A stretch of DNA of 64,000 nucleotides from an uncultured Alphaproteobacteria bacterium (GCA_902600895.1 CACKLF010000003.1:1-64000); one strand, 5' to 3'; counted from the first letter of the stretch, positions 53,053-61,194 are shown. Program-made: numbers and translations. Notes: generated by a model not told the origin, from the sequence alone.

Positions 53053-53086
53053 ATGGCTCCAGAAGTAGGGATCAAACCAATGACCA
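53053..53086 (-). repeat. Decayed copy of the tRNA-Asn 3' end (possible att remnant)
   Basis: On the plus strand the 34 bases match 53636-53669 (the T-arm and 3' acceptor strand of tRNA-Asn) at 28 positions by hand count, in the same orientation, 583 bases away. It lies on the 3' side of the tRNA, where site-specific integrases leave a duplicate of the tRNA end. There is no 5' half and so no functional tRNA. Confidence 0.6.
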
Positions 53087-53316
53087 TAGTGTCATAATTA
53101 GTTATAAAATATCATAAAGAGTTTTGCTTATACGGGGTACGATGGCCATAAATGATTATAATTGGTCATTAACATTTATACAGTGTCAGACTTATCCTAT
53201 CAGCAAGTTTGTTCGCAGCGTAGGAAATTTGTCAGTAGATTTATGGTAGTAGCTTAAAAAAAAACTTGAGCTAGTCTTAATTATTTTTCATTACCTTTAA
53301 TAAAATCAAAACAAGC

Positions 53317-53538
53317 TTATGCAACATTTATAGGTCTTTCAATATGGATCCAATGCAGCACATCTTTAATAATAGCAAATCTCGAAAATCTTGCTCCTTT
53401 CTTTGTCTTGATAGTTGAATATTTATTAGACGGGTTAGTTTTAACAAACTTCTTCCAGTTTTTTATATGTTGGATACCATATGACAGGAGGACTAGAAAC
53501 CTCCAAGCAACCCAGCCGTAGGCATTTCCTAAAGTAAT
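53317..53538 (-). pseudogene. Broken open frame, origin unknown
   Basis: A stop-to-stop open frame of about 73 codons with no ATG, GTG or TTG near its upstream end. Its translation has a protein-like mix of residues (GNAYGWVAWRFLVLLSYG near the start, LHWIHIERPINVA at the end). I do not recognise the family. It lies between the tRNA-Asn gene and the decayed copy of its 3' end, so it may be the tail of a gene carried by a lost integrated element. Confidence 0.35.
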
Positions 53539-53636
53539 TTATTTAAGTTTTGTCTCCACAATGCGATATCTCAGAACTTATACTTTCGATTTCGCACAAA
53601 AAAACTATTGAAAAACTGATACTTAAAGGTTTTTTA

Positions 53637-53711
53637 TGGCTCCGGCGGTAGGGATCGAACCTACGACCAATTGATTAACAGTCAACTGCTCTACCGCTGA
53701 GCTACGCCGGA
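53637..53711 (-). tRNA. tRNA-Asn (GTT)
   Basis: 75 bases including an encoded CCA. On the minus strand: acceptor TCCGGCG pairs with CGCCGGA, D-arm GCTCAGCGGTAGAGC, anticodon loop CTGTTAA giving GTT, and T-arm with GGTTCGATCCC. Discriminator G. All stems pair. Confidence 0.95.
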
Positions 53712-53798
53712 CCACATCGAATGTTTTAAAGATATAATGAAAATAATCAATAAAAATAATATTTTTCCATTATCAGTTTAGTAATTTGAAAAAAATAT

Positions 53799-54725
53799 TT
53801 ATTTCAAAAAGAATTTACTTTTGGTTGACGGATTATTTGTATCAATAGTAATTAAACCGTTCTCAAAAAAATTAATTAAATGAGCAAATACATTTCTTGA
53901 TGCTGCTGGTTTTAAAAATTCTGATAATTCCGGATATACTTTTTCAACTATTTCCAAAATATTACTTCCTTGCTTGGTGATAGCTAATAAAATTTCTTTT
54001 TCTCTCTGAATTCTGTGCTTTAAATGCTCTTGAACTAAAGTTTTTCCATCTAATATTGGTGCACCATGCCCCGGATAATATAGTTGATTTTTTCGATCTA
54101 ATAGAGCAGCTAAGGAAGCCTTGTATTGACCTATATCTCCATCTGGTGGTGATATCAAAGTTGTAGACCAACCCATAACCAAATCACCCGTAAAAAGCAC
54201 TTTACTATCATTTAATGAGAAACATAAATGATTAGACATGTGCCCAGGTGTATGAATGGCTTCCAGGTCCCAATCTGTACTTGAAATAAAATCATGTGAA
54301 GACAATTGTATGTCAGGCTCAAATCCTGTATCCACACCCTCTCCCCCACCAAGATTATTACCTTGGGAGAGTTTTTGCATAAACACACTTTGACCAGAAA
54401 TATTATTCCCAAACCCATAAAGAGGCACATCATATTTTTTTGAAATTATTCTCCCTAAGGGACTATGGTCTGTATGTGAATGCGTAATAAACACACCAAG
54501 CAATTTTGTTCTTTCCAATGCAAACTCTATGGCCTGCAAGTGACTTTCACTAATTGGTCCTGGGTCAATTAGGGCAACCTCTTGACCTCGACCAATGATG
54601 TAAGTTTGAGTACCCTTAAAGGTCATATATGAAGCGTTAGGTGCAACTATTGATTTCACCCCTTCTGATAGGTCTATTATTTGACCAATAGGCGGATCGT
54701 ATTTAGATTGAACTAATAGAGACAA
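53799..54725 (-). CDS. MBL-fold hydrolase with winged-helix tail (LACTB2-like)
   Basis: 308 aa. Metallo-beta-lactamase fold with THSHTDHSPLGR (HxHxDH), a later HTPGHMSNHLCF histidine, FTGDLVMG aspartate and YYPGHG histidine. The C-terminal ~60 residues form the winged-helix region seen in LACTB2-like proteins (EILLAITKQG, PAASRNVFAHLINFFENGLI). Human LACTB2 is an endoribonuclease; bacterial relatives are mostly uncharacterised. It starts at TTG with AAGGAAAA upstream. It is divergent from the histidine kinase. Confidence 0.85.
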   Translation of the reverse strand: MSLLVQSKYDPPIGQIIDLSEGVKSIVAPNASYMTFKGTQTYIIGRGQEVALIDPGPISESHLQAIEFALERTKLLGVFITHSHTDHSPLGRIISKKYDVPLYGFGNNISGQSVFMQKLSQGNNLGGGEGVDTGFEPDIQLSSHDFISSTDWDLEAIHTPGHMSNHLCFSLNDSKVLFTGDLVMGWSTTLISPPDGDIGQYKASLAALLDRKNQLYYPGHGAPILDGKTLVQEHLKHRIQREKEILLAITKQGSNILEIVEKVYPELSEFLKPAASRNVFAHLINFFENGLITIDTNNPSTKSKFFLK

Positions 54726-54768
54726 AATTTTCCTTTTTGCATATTAAAACAAGTGTTAATGAATATAT

Positions 54769-56115
54769 ATGATAAGTTCATTTGCAAAGCAATTTCTTCC
54801 CAAAAGCCTTTTTGGCAGGACATTACTTATCGTCCTTGTTCCTATAATTTTATTGGAAGTTATAATCGGCTTTGTTTTTATTCAGAGACACTACGAACAG
54901 GTAGCTACTCAAATGAGTAAGAGCATGTCAATTCAACTCAACTATATTATAAGAACTGTGGAAAATGCCACTGATCAGGATTCTGCTGAAACATTTGCGC
55001 ACGAAATAGGAAAAAATCTAGGCATTTCTGTTAGACTTGATAAGGACAAAAGCGTCATACCTACCATAAACTTCAGGTCATATGATTTTGCCGGCAAAGC
55101 CATTACCAAAGTGCTTATGAGCAAAATTCCAAGACCAATAACTTTTGATTTATCAAGCAATTGGAGAATAATCGGCTTGGGGATCCAAACGAGTAAAGGT
55201 ACCTTACACGTGAATATAGGAAGGGATAAACTTTCTGCAGCAAACCCTCACCAGTTATTAGTTCTGATGGTATTTCTTACAATCCTTCTAATGATATTTT
55301 CTCTAATAATGTTAAGAAATCAAATTCGACCAATAGTACGCCTTTCACAAGCCGCAGAAGCATTTGGAAAAGGTGAGAAGATTAATTACAAACCTTCAGG
55401 AGCTGTAGAAGTTCGCGGCGCAGGTTTGGCTTTTTTAAATATGAGAGATCGATTGCAAAAACAAATTGCGCAGAGAACTGAAATGTTATCTGGTATCAGC
55501 CATGACTTAAAAACTCCATTAACCAGGCTTAAACTTGCTCTATCATTGTTAGAGGGGAACAAAAGTGAAATTGCCGAAATGAAAAATGATGTTGATATGA
55601 TGGATAACATGGTCAAAGAATTTCTTGATTTCTCTAAAGACCAAACATTAGAGCAAGCTAAAAGCTACACCAGTAAACAAATTTATGAAAGGGTCTCCAA
55701 CCTCATCTCCTTAAATTATCAAGATGTGATCTTATGTAACCGGATAGAGTTTCCGTTAGAGAAAAAATTCTTAATTAGGCCGGCTAGCTTGGATCGCGCT
55801 CTTCAAAATATCTTAGATAACTCACTGAGATTTGGATCGAAGGTGGTCTTAGAAGTCTATATTAGTCAAAAACAAAAAAATTTAAACTTATCAGTTCATG
55901 ACAACGGACCAGGTATACCTAAAGATTCCTATGATTTAGCTATTCAACCGTTTAATACATTGGATAAATCAAGAAATCAAAATAGTCATGGCGGAGTTGG
56001 ATTGGGATTAAGTATTTCACGTGATATATGCACATCCCACGGTGGGACCCTCACGCTAGATAAAAGTCAAATCTTAGGTGGCTTATTAGTTAACCTGATG
56101 TTTCCAAGCAATTAA
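54769..56115 (+). CDS. EnvZ-like sensor histidine kinase without adjacent regulator
   Basis: 448 aa. Two membrane helices (~17-38 and ~162-182) flank a periplasmic sensor of ~120 residues. A HAMP linker (NQIRPIVRLSQAAEAFGKGE) precedes the phosphoacceptor H245 (SGISHDLKTPLTRLKL) and the ATPase domain (N-box LQNILDNS, VHDNGPGI, GGVGLGLSIS). The motifs around H245 are those of EnvZ/OmpR-type kinases. An ompR gene normally precedes it; here the upstream gene is a divergent metallo-hydrolase, so the regulator is elsewhere. The stop overlaps the convergent kinase-like gene by 4 bases. Confidence 0.9.
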   Translation: MISSFAKQFLPKSLFGRTLLIVLVPIILLEVIIGFVFIQRHYEQVATQMSKSMSIQLNYIIRTVENATDQDSAETFAHEIGKNLGISVRLDKDKSVIPTINFRSYDFAGKAITKVLMSKIPRPITFDLSSNWRIIGLGIQTSKGTLHVNIGRDKLSAANPHQLLVLMVFLTILLMIFSLIMLRNQIRPIVRLSQAAEAFGKGEKINYKPSGAVEVRGAGLAFLNMRDRLQKQIAQRTEMLSGISHDLKTPLTRLKLALSLLEGNKSEIAEMKNDVDMMDNMVKEFLDFSKDQTLEQAKSYTSKQIYERVSNLISLNYQDVILCNRIEFPLEKKFLIRPASLDRALQNILDNSLRFGSKVVLEVYISQKQKNLNLSVHDNGPGIPKDSYDLAIQPFNTLDKSRNQNSHGGVGLGLSISRDICTSHGGTLTLDKSQILGGLLVNLMFPSN

Positions 56116-57143
56116 TTCTCCAAACTCATTAAAGCCTTTCTTGCGTACTGGGGAATGATTTTTCCTACTTTTAACGCCATCAGTGGATTGGAAGCATTGC
56201 CATCAAGCGCTCGTTTTTTTACACCTTGAAGAATGGCGGCCATTCTAAAAAAACAAAATGCTAATGGAAATTTTAAGTCAGGTAACTTGGATAGACCCAC
56301 TCGTTCTGCGTACTTTTCAATATATTCTTGGTCACTGGGAATGCCATAGGCTTTTCTGTTTATACCCTCTAATCCTCTTCCTTCTGTCCCTGTGGGCATG
56401 GCCCATTGCATTATTTGATTTGCAAGATCTGCTCTACCATCACCAGTTGTAGAAATCTCCCAATCTAAAACACTTATTAAATACGGCTTATTCCTACTAA
56501 AGAGCAGGTTGTCAATTCTCCAATCGCCATGAACTAATGAGGGAGATCCAACATCATCAGGCAGATTGCCTTTAAGCCAATCGTATAATTGATCAATTTC
56601 AGATATTTTTTCTGTTTGACTTAATTCGTATTGACGTCCCCAAATAGAAAGTTGTCTAGAGAAATAATTTCCTGGCCTTCCATAGTTCTCTAACCCTACT
56701 GATTTTAACTTGATTGAATGTAGGGCTGCCAATCCTTGATTCATTTGATCATAAAGAAGAGTTCTGTCGTCTGCTGACATCTTTGGTAATGAAGGATCCA
56801 AATAAGCTTTCCCATCAATATACTCCATAACAAAATATGGAGTTCCAATTTCTTCAGCATCTTCACATAAGTAATGCATTTTTGGTACTGGCACCTTTGT
56901 GCCATGTAAGGCTGACATAATCTGATATTCCCTTTCGATCATATGTGCGGACTTAAGAAGTTGGCCAAAAGGTTTGCATCTCACCACTATCTGGTCTGTA
57001 GCGCTTGATACTATAAATGTCGGATTTGACTGACCATGATCAGTTTTTTTAACTTTCCAGGGACCCTTGCAACTTGGAAGTTTTCTATTTAAAGCCAATG
57101 AAAGTCTATCAATGTCTAACTTTGCGGATACATGTGAGGGCAT
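56112..57143 (-). CDS. APH-fold phosphotransferase paired with acyl-CoA dehydrogenase (ACAD10/11 N-terminal-like)
   Basis: 343 aa. APH-family kinase core: VVRCKPFG (nucleotide-binding lysine region), YFVMEYIDGKAY, catalytic LVHGDWRIDNLLF and metal-binding VLDWEISTTGDGRADLA. It starts 4 bases after the stop of an acyl-CoA dehydrogenase of the ASSDATN type. In animals the same two activities are fused in ACAD10/ACAD11, which process 4-hydroxyacyl-CoAs through a phosphorylated intermediate. I infer that this kinase phosphorylates a hydroxyacyl-CoA for the neighbouring enzyme. Confidence 0.84.
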   Translation of the reverse strand: MPSHVSAKLDIDRLSLALNRKLPSCKGPWKVKKTDHGQSNPTFIVSSATDQIVVRCKPFGQLLKSAHMIEREYQIMSALHGTKVPVPKMHYLCEDAEEIGTPYFVMEYIDGKAYLDPSLPKMSADDRTLLYDQMNQGLAALHSIKLKSVGLENYGRPGNYFSRQLSIWGRQYELSQTEKISEIDQLYDWLKGNLPDDVGSPSLVHGDWRIDNLLFSRNKPYLISVLDWEISTTGDGRADLANQIMQWAMPTGTEGRGLEGINRKAYGIPSDQEYIEKYAERVGLSKLPDLKFPLAFCFFRMAAILQGVKKRALDGNASNPLMALKVGKIIPQYARKALMSLEN

Positions 57144-57147
57144 GCGG

Positions 57148-58380
57148 TCACACTCTTGAATTGGAAAACTTTTTCAGTTCTGCCCGTGCAACCTGTCTTC
57201 GATGAACAGCATCGGGACCATCAGCTAATCTTAAAGTTCTTAGATATGTCCAAGATGCAGCCAGCGGTGTATCTTGACTAATACCCTGTCCTCCAAATAC
57301 TTGAATTGCTTCATCTACAACCTTTAAAGCAACTTTTGGAGCAACTACCTTTATTTGGCTTATCCAAGGTGCAGCTGCTTTTGGATCACCCTTATCCATC
57401 ATCCAAGCAGCTTTTAGACAAAGTAAACGCGCCTGCTCAATTTCCATTCTGCATTCAGCGATAATATCATAGTTTGCACCAAGTTGGGCCAGTGGTTTAC
57501 CAAAAGCAACTCTCGAGAGTGCTCTTTGGCAAAGCATTTGCAATGCGACTTCAGCAGATCCTATTGCCCGCATACAATGATGAATTCTCCCAGGTCCTAA
57601 CCTGCCTTGCGAAATTTCAAACCCACGCCCCTCCCCTAACAACAAATTTTCTTGAGGAACTTCAACATTTTTGAACTTAATATGCATGTGGCCGTGAGGA
57701 GCATCATCATGACCATAAACTGTCATTGCCCGAAGAACCTCAATTCCTGGAGTATTGGAAGATACTAAAAACATTGAGTGCTTTTTGTGCCTTTGTTCAT
57801 CATCTTTCCCGGTTTTAGCCATCACAATGTAAAGTTTACATCGTGGGTCTCCCGCACCAGAAGACCACCATTTTTCTCCATTTAGGATATAGTTTTTTCC
57901 AGATTTTTTTGCTGATAAGGCCATATTTGTTGCGTCAGAGGATGCAACCTGAGGTTCTGTCATTAAATACGCCGAACGGATCTGACCATCTAACAGGGGC
58001 TTAAGCCACTTTTCTTTATGAGTTTCTTTTGAATATTTTTCTAAAACCTCCATATTGCCAGTGTCAGGCGCTGAACAATTAAATATTTCGGGAGCTAATC
58101 TAGATTTTCCCATTTCTTCAGCCAAGTATGCATATTCAACCGTCGTTAATCCATACCCCTTTTCACTATTTGTTAACCAAAAATTCCATAAATTTCTAGA
58201 CTTAGCTTTTTTTTTGAGAGCCTCCATAATCTCTGTCATTTTAGGCGAATATTCAAATCTATTTCCGCATTTTCCAACTTCATCGAAATAACAGTCTTCT
58301 TGCGGCCTAATATCCTCTTCAATCATTTTCCTGACGGCTTCAATTAAAGGCTTTACCTTCGGTGTAATACCTAAATCCAT
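57148..58380 (-). CDS. ACAD10/11-like acyl-CoA dehydrogenase
   Basis: 410 aa. The FAD/substrate loop reads MTEPQVASSDATNMAL, the mark of the ACAD10/11 group, with GEKWWSSGAGDPRCK and the C-terminal VFGGQGISQDTPLA. The usual catalytic-glutamate loop (EGT) is replaced by LADGPDAVHRR, also typical of this group. It is the first gene of a two-gene unit with the APH-fold kinase. Together they probably convert 4-hydroxyacyl-CoA to enoyl-CoA by phosphorylation and elimination (inference from recent work on the mammalian enzymes). Confidence 0.87.
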   Translation of the reverse strand: MDLGITPKVKPLIEAVRKMIEEDIRPQEDCYFDEVGKCGNRFEYSPKMTEIMEALKKKAKSRNLWNFWLTNSEKGYGLTTVEYAYLAEEMGKSRLAPEIFNCSAPDTGNMEVLEKYSKETHKEKWLKPLLDGQIRSAYLMTEPQVASSDATNMALSAKKSGKNYILNGEKWWSSGAGDPRCKLYIVMAKTGKDDEQRHKKHSMFLVSSNTPGIEVLRAMTVYGHDDAPHGHMHIKFKNVEVPQENLLLGEGRGFEISQGRLGPGRIHHCMRAIGSAEVALQMLCQRALSRVAFGKPLAQLGANYDIIAECRMEIEQARLLCLKAAWMMDKGDPKAAAPWISQIKVVAPKVALKVVDEAIQVFGGQGISQDTPLAASWTYLRTLRLADGPDAVHRRQVARAELKKFSNSRV

Positions 58381-58535
58381 TTAAATCTCCAACTATATAA
58401 TTTATAATGATAATCATTAAAATGTTATTAAGCAATTTCAAAAACCTTAATTTTATTAACATTAATACTTTTTATTTTTTTTATTACTTGGCGTAATTGA
58501 CAAAGTTTGGGTTACTCAATATTAAAAAGTAATGG

Positions 58536-58612
58536 GGGCGCGTAGCTCAGTTGGTTAGAGCAGAACGCTCATAACGTTTTGGTCGCAGGTTCGAGTCCTG
58601 CCGCGCCTACCA
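58536..58612 (+). tRNA. tRNA-Met (CAT)
   Basis: 77 bases with encoded CCA. Acceptor GGGCGCG pairs with CGCGCCT (first pair G-U), D-arm GCTCAGTTGGTTAGAGC, anticodon stem GAACG/CGTTT around loop CTCATAA giving CAT, T-arm GCAGGTTCGAGTCCTGC. Elongator methionine is the likely identity; a CAT tRNA can also be the lysidine-modified Ile tRNA, which cannot be excluded by eye. It lacks the mismatched first acceptor pair of initiator tRNA. Confidence 0.93.
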
Positions 58613-59289
58613 TATTTGTTTAAAAAAATAATAACTTAACATTTTTCAGTGACAAGCCTAGTATCAGAGCTATTGCCAAGTTAAGAGCCTGGGAAAACTG
58701 ATCACAGGACTTCAGTGTCAAGTCCAAAAAATCTTAGTTATATGGTCGCAGGTATTCAGTGACAAGCAATGTGATAATTCATGATAAATCAAGATTATTT
58801 AAACCTTATAAGCATCTGTTAATTATTGTTAATTACTGAAATTATAGTGCAACCCGCTATTCAATTTTTGCTGCGCCCATGATTAACTTTATGCTAAGCT
58901 TGTGGTTTTAATAATTTAAGCTGCAAGTGCGGCACTTTTTAAAAATGTAAAGATAAAATCTTATCTCACCGCATGAGAGTAAACCAATTTGGCAACACTC
59001 CAACTCATAACATTTTAGTTTTTATAATATTTTCAATTCTAGTTATATTTGTAGATTTTCCATAAAAATGTCATTTTCAATCAAAGTAAGAACTATCCTA
59101 CCAATATTCAATTTAAAGAAAAAATATTAACAAATCTGCATAAAACATATTCATTAATTAAAACGATAGATGTTTACAATTTTATTCTCTTTAATATTAG
59201 CCAGTGAAAGGTTATATCTTCAGACTATTGAGATCTAACTCTATAAAGAAGCAAGCACTTTCAGTTGATCTAGGAGGAAATAATCCGCT
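58613..59289. other. 677-base gap between tRNA-Met and the iron-sulphur cyclase gene
   Basis: No supported gene. It contains three copies of a 12-base motif (listed separately). A short hairpin with a following T run at 58925-58940 (arms AAGTG and CACTT) is a weak terminator candidate, and tandem GTTAATTA copies lie near 58820. The last part holds the AGGAGG ribosome site (59272-59277) of the cyclase. Confidence 0.5.
58645..58766 (+). repeat. Three spaced copies of TTCAGTGACAAG
   Basis: Copies at 58645-58656 and 58755-58766 are exact; that at 58711-58722 has one change (TTCAGTGTCAAG). Spacing is 66 and 44 bases. The last copy directly follows GGTCGCAGGT, which also occurs in the T-arm of the tRNA-Met just upstream. 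Nature unknown: a protein-binding repeat or a decayed duplication. Confidence 0.45.
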
Positions 59290-61059
59290 ATGACTATGAA
59301 AAAACCTTTTGCCGTTGATGTCGTTGAAGGTTCCAACTATTTTTGGTGCAGTTGCGGTCTCAGCAAAAAGCAACCTTTTTGTGATGGAAGTCATGCCGGA
59401 TCAAAATTTTCACCAAAGAAATTTACTGCAACTGAATCTAAAAAAGTATTTTTTTGTGGATGTAAAAAAAGTGCAAATAAGCCTTTTTGTGATGGTACCC
59501 ACAACCAACTAAGCGAAGTACAAAGTTTGAAGGAACCTTTTGCTGTTGATGTGGCTGAGGGTTCCAACTATTTTTGGTGCAGTTGTGGTCTCAGCAAAAA
59601 GCAACCTTTTTGTGATGGAAGTCATGCCGGATCAGAATTTTCACCAAAAAAATTTACTGCAACTGAGTCTAAAAAGGTATTTTTTTGTGGATGTAAAAAA
59701 AGTTCAAATAAACCTTTTTGCGATGGTACCCACAACCAGTTAAGTGACTTGAAAGGTCCAAGCAAATCATTTTTAGCAAATGTACGGCCAGATAACATAA
59801 AGATTGATATATCGTCGGAGGAATCAATTTTAATCGCCTCACTAAGAAATAATCTTAATCATTTAAGCGCTTGTGGAGGAACTGGTAAATGCTCTACCTG
59901 TCGTATTGAGATACTTGAAGGTCTAGAAAATTGCCTGCCTAGAAATAAACTAGAACAGACCCTAGCTGCAAGATTATCATTCCCATCAAATATTCGGTTA
60001 GGATGTCAAACAAAAATAAAAGGGGATGTAACCTACAGAAGGCTTTTACTAGATAAGAAGGACGCTGACTTAAGTAATCAGGTAGCCAATCAAAAACTAG
60101 AGTCTGTTGGAACTATAAGAAATTTAACAATATTATTTTGTGATATAAAAGGTTTTACACCATTCTCTGAATCTCTTTCAGCCTACGATGTGATATTTAT
60201 TTTAAATCGATATATTTCGATTATGCGAGAGATCATTATCGATCATGGAGGAGAAATAAACAACTATATAGGTGACGCAATCCTAGCGATATTTGGTTTA
60301 AAAGAATCAAGACAACAATCTCTAAGAGCTGTAAGTACAGCAACGAAAATGCTAGAAGCAATGGATAATTTTAAGTTATATCTCAAACAGGCGTATGGTC
60401 GAGAATTTGATATAAGGATAGGAATTCATTACGGTGAAGTGATTTCAGGTTCAGTAGGTTTCGGAGAAGACAGAAAAGATACTGTTATTGGAGATGCGGT
60501 AAACATAGCAAGTAGAATAGAGGCAATTAATAAAGAATCTGGCACCAGACTACTTATTTCTGAAAATGTATATGAGCAAGTAAAGAACCATATAAGCGTA
60601 AAGAATTTTCTGCGATTAAAGCTGAGGGGGTCGAGTAACTTGATTACACTCCACGAGGTTAGCCAATTGAAAAGTGACTTCTTAAATTTTAAAGTGATTG
60701 AGGAAGAGAAAATTATTGACAACAGAAAATGGTTCAGAACCTTACCTGTTAGTGAATTAGGCCCAGGTGAAAAGAAGAAGTTCAAATTAAAAAATAGGGA
60801 AATTTTATTAATTAATCAGGGTGACATTTTTGTAATTGAAAATCTTTGTCCTCATATGGATTTACCATTAGACATTGGACAAATTACTGAGGATGATACT
60901 ATTATGTGTCCATATCATAATAGTGAATTCTGTTTTAAAACTGGGGAGGTCAGGAAATGGATCGGTGAGGACCCAAAATTGAAACTAGATGACTGTAAAC
61001 CATTAAAAATAATAAATGTACAGAAACGAGATGATTACATTTGGGTTGCAGAGACATAA
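59290..61059 (+). CDS. Four-CDGSH/ferredoxin/class III nucleotide cyclase/Rieske multi-cluster protein
   Basis: 589 aa, no membrane helix. Residues 4-157 hold four CDGSH [2Fe-2S] motifs: C20-C22-C31-H35, C56-C58-C67-H71, C97-C99-C108-H112 and C133-C135-C144-H148. Residues ~162-250 are a plant-type [2Fe-2S] ferredoxin (C195, C201, C204, C239). Residues ~275-455 are a class III cyclase with metal aspartates D285 and D329 and the transition-state pair N405 and R409. Thr398 marks class IIIb, but the base-recognising Lys is replaced by N325. Residues ~480-587 are a Rieske domain (C520-P-H522, C540-P-Y-H543). All cluster ligands are intact, so up to six [2Fe-2S] clusters are predicted. Start set by AGGAGG 12 bases upstream. 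I infer a cytosolic redox, iron or NO-sensing cyclase. I do not know this architecture from any described protein. Confidence 0.9.
   Translation: MTMKKPFAVDVVEGSNYFWCSCGLSKKQPFCDGSHAGSKFSPKKFTATESKKVFFCGCKKSANKPFCDGTHNQLSEVQSLKEPFAVDVAEGSNYFWCSCGLSKKQPFCDGSHAGSEFSPKKFTATESKKVFFCGCKKSSNKPFCDGTHNQLSDLKGPSKSFLANVRPDNIKIDISSEESILIASLRNNLNHLSACGGTGKCSTCRIEILEGLENCLPRNKLEQTLAARLSFPSNIRLGCQTKIKGDVTYRRLLLDKKDADLSNQVANQKLESVGTIRNLTILFCDIKGFTPFSESLSAYDVIFILNRYISIMREIIIDHGGEINNYIGDAILAIFGLKESRQQSLRAVSTATKMLEAMDNFKLYLKQAYGREFDIRIGIHYGEVISGSVGFGEDRKDTVIGDAVNIASRIEAINKESGTRLLISENVYEQVKNHISVKNFLRLKLRGSSNLITLHEVSQLKSDFLNFKVIEEEKIIDNRKWFRTLPVSELGPGEKKKFKLKNREILLINQGDIFVIENLCPHMDLPLDIGQITEDDTIMCPYHNSEFCFKTGEVRKWIGEDPKLKLDDCKPLKIINVQKRDDYIWVAET
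59299..59760 (+). repeat. Tandem duplication of the double-CDGSH segment (2 x 231 bases)
   Basis: Codons 4-80 and 81-157 of the cyclase gene are direct repeats. By hand count the first 216 bases differ at 17 positions (about 92% identical); 13 changes are silent and only four alter the residue (K5E, V12A, K39E, A62S). All 16 cluster ligands are kept. The excess of silent changes points to selection for function of both copies after duplication, or ongoing gene conversion. Confidence 0.9.
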
Positions 61060-61194
61060 TGTGAATATTTGCTATTTACTTTAGCTATTAACAGAAGGTC
61101 ATATTTTTGTGACGTTCTATTTAAGACTATTTCACAACCGGTTAGATTTTATATTATAATTCCTCTATGCATTTTTATTGGAACAACAGCATTA

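Larger units (their letters stand above)
52901..53636. other. Gene-poor stretch next to tRNA-Asn
   Basis: 736 bases without an intact gene. It holds a decayed copy of the tRNA-Asn 3' end (53053-53086) and a broken open frame on the minus strand (53317-53538). Bases 52901-53052 show nothing recognisable. The arrangement looks like the scar of a deleted integrated element. Confidence 0.6.

Noticed and set aside
58741..58770. Possible att-like duplication of the tRNA-Met T-arm
   Set aside because: Only about 10-11 bases match and the match stops before the acceptor end, unlike the 34-base copy at tRNA-Asn; chance is likely.
59309..59743. Two similar short frames in another phase within the CDGSH region
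   Set aside because: They arise from the tandem repeat read out of frame and have no independent ribosome site or family similarity.
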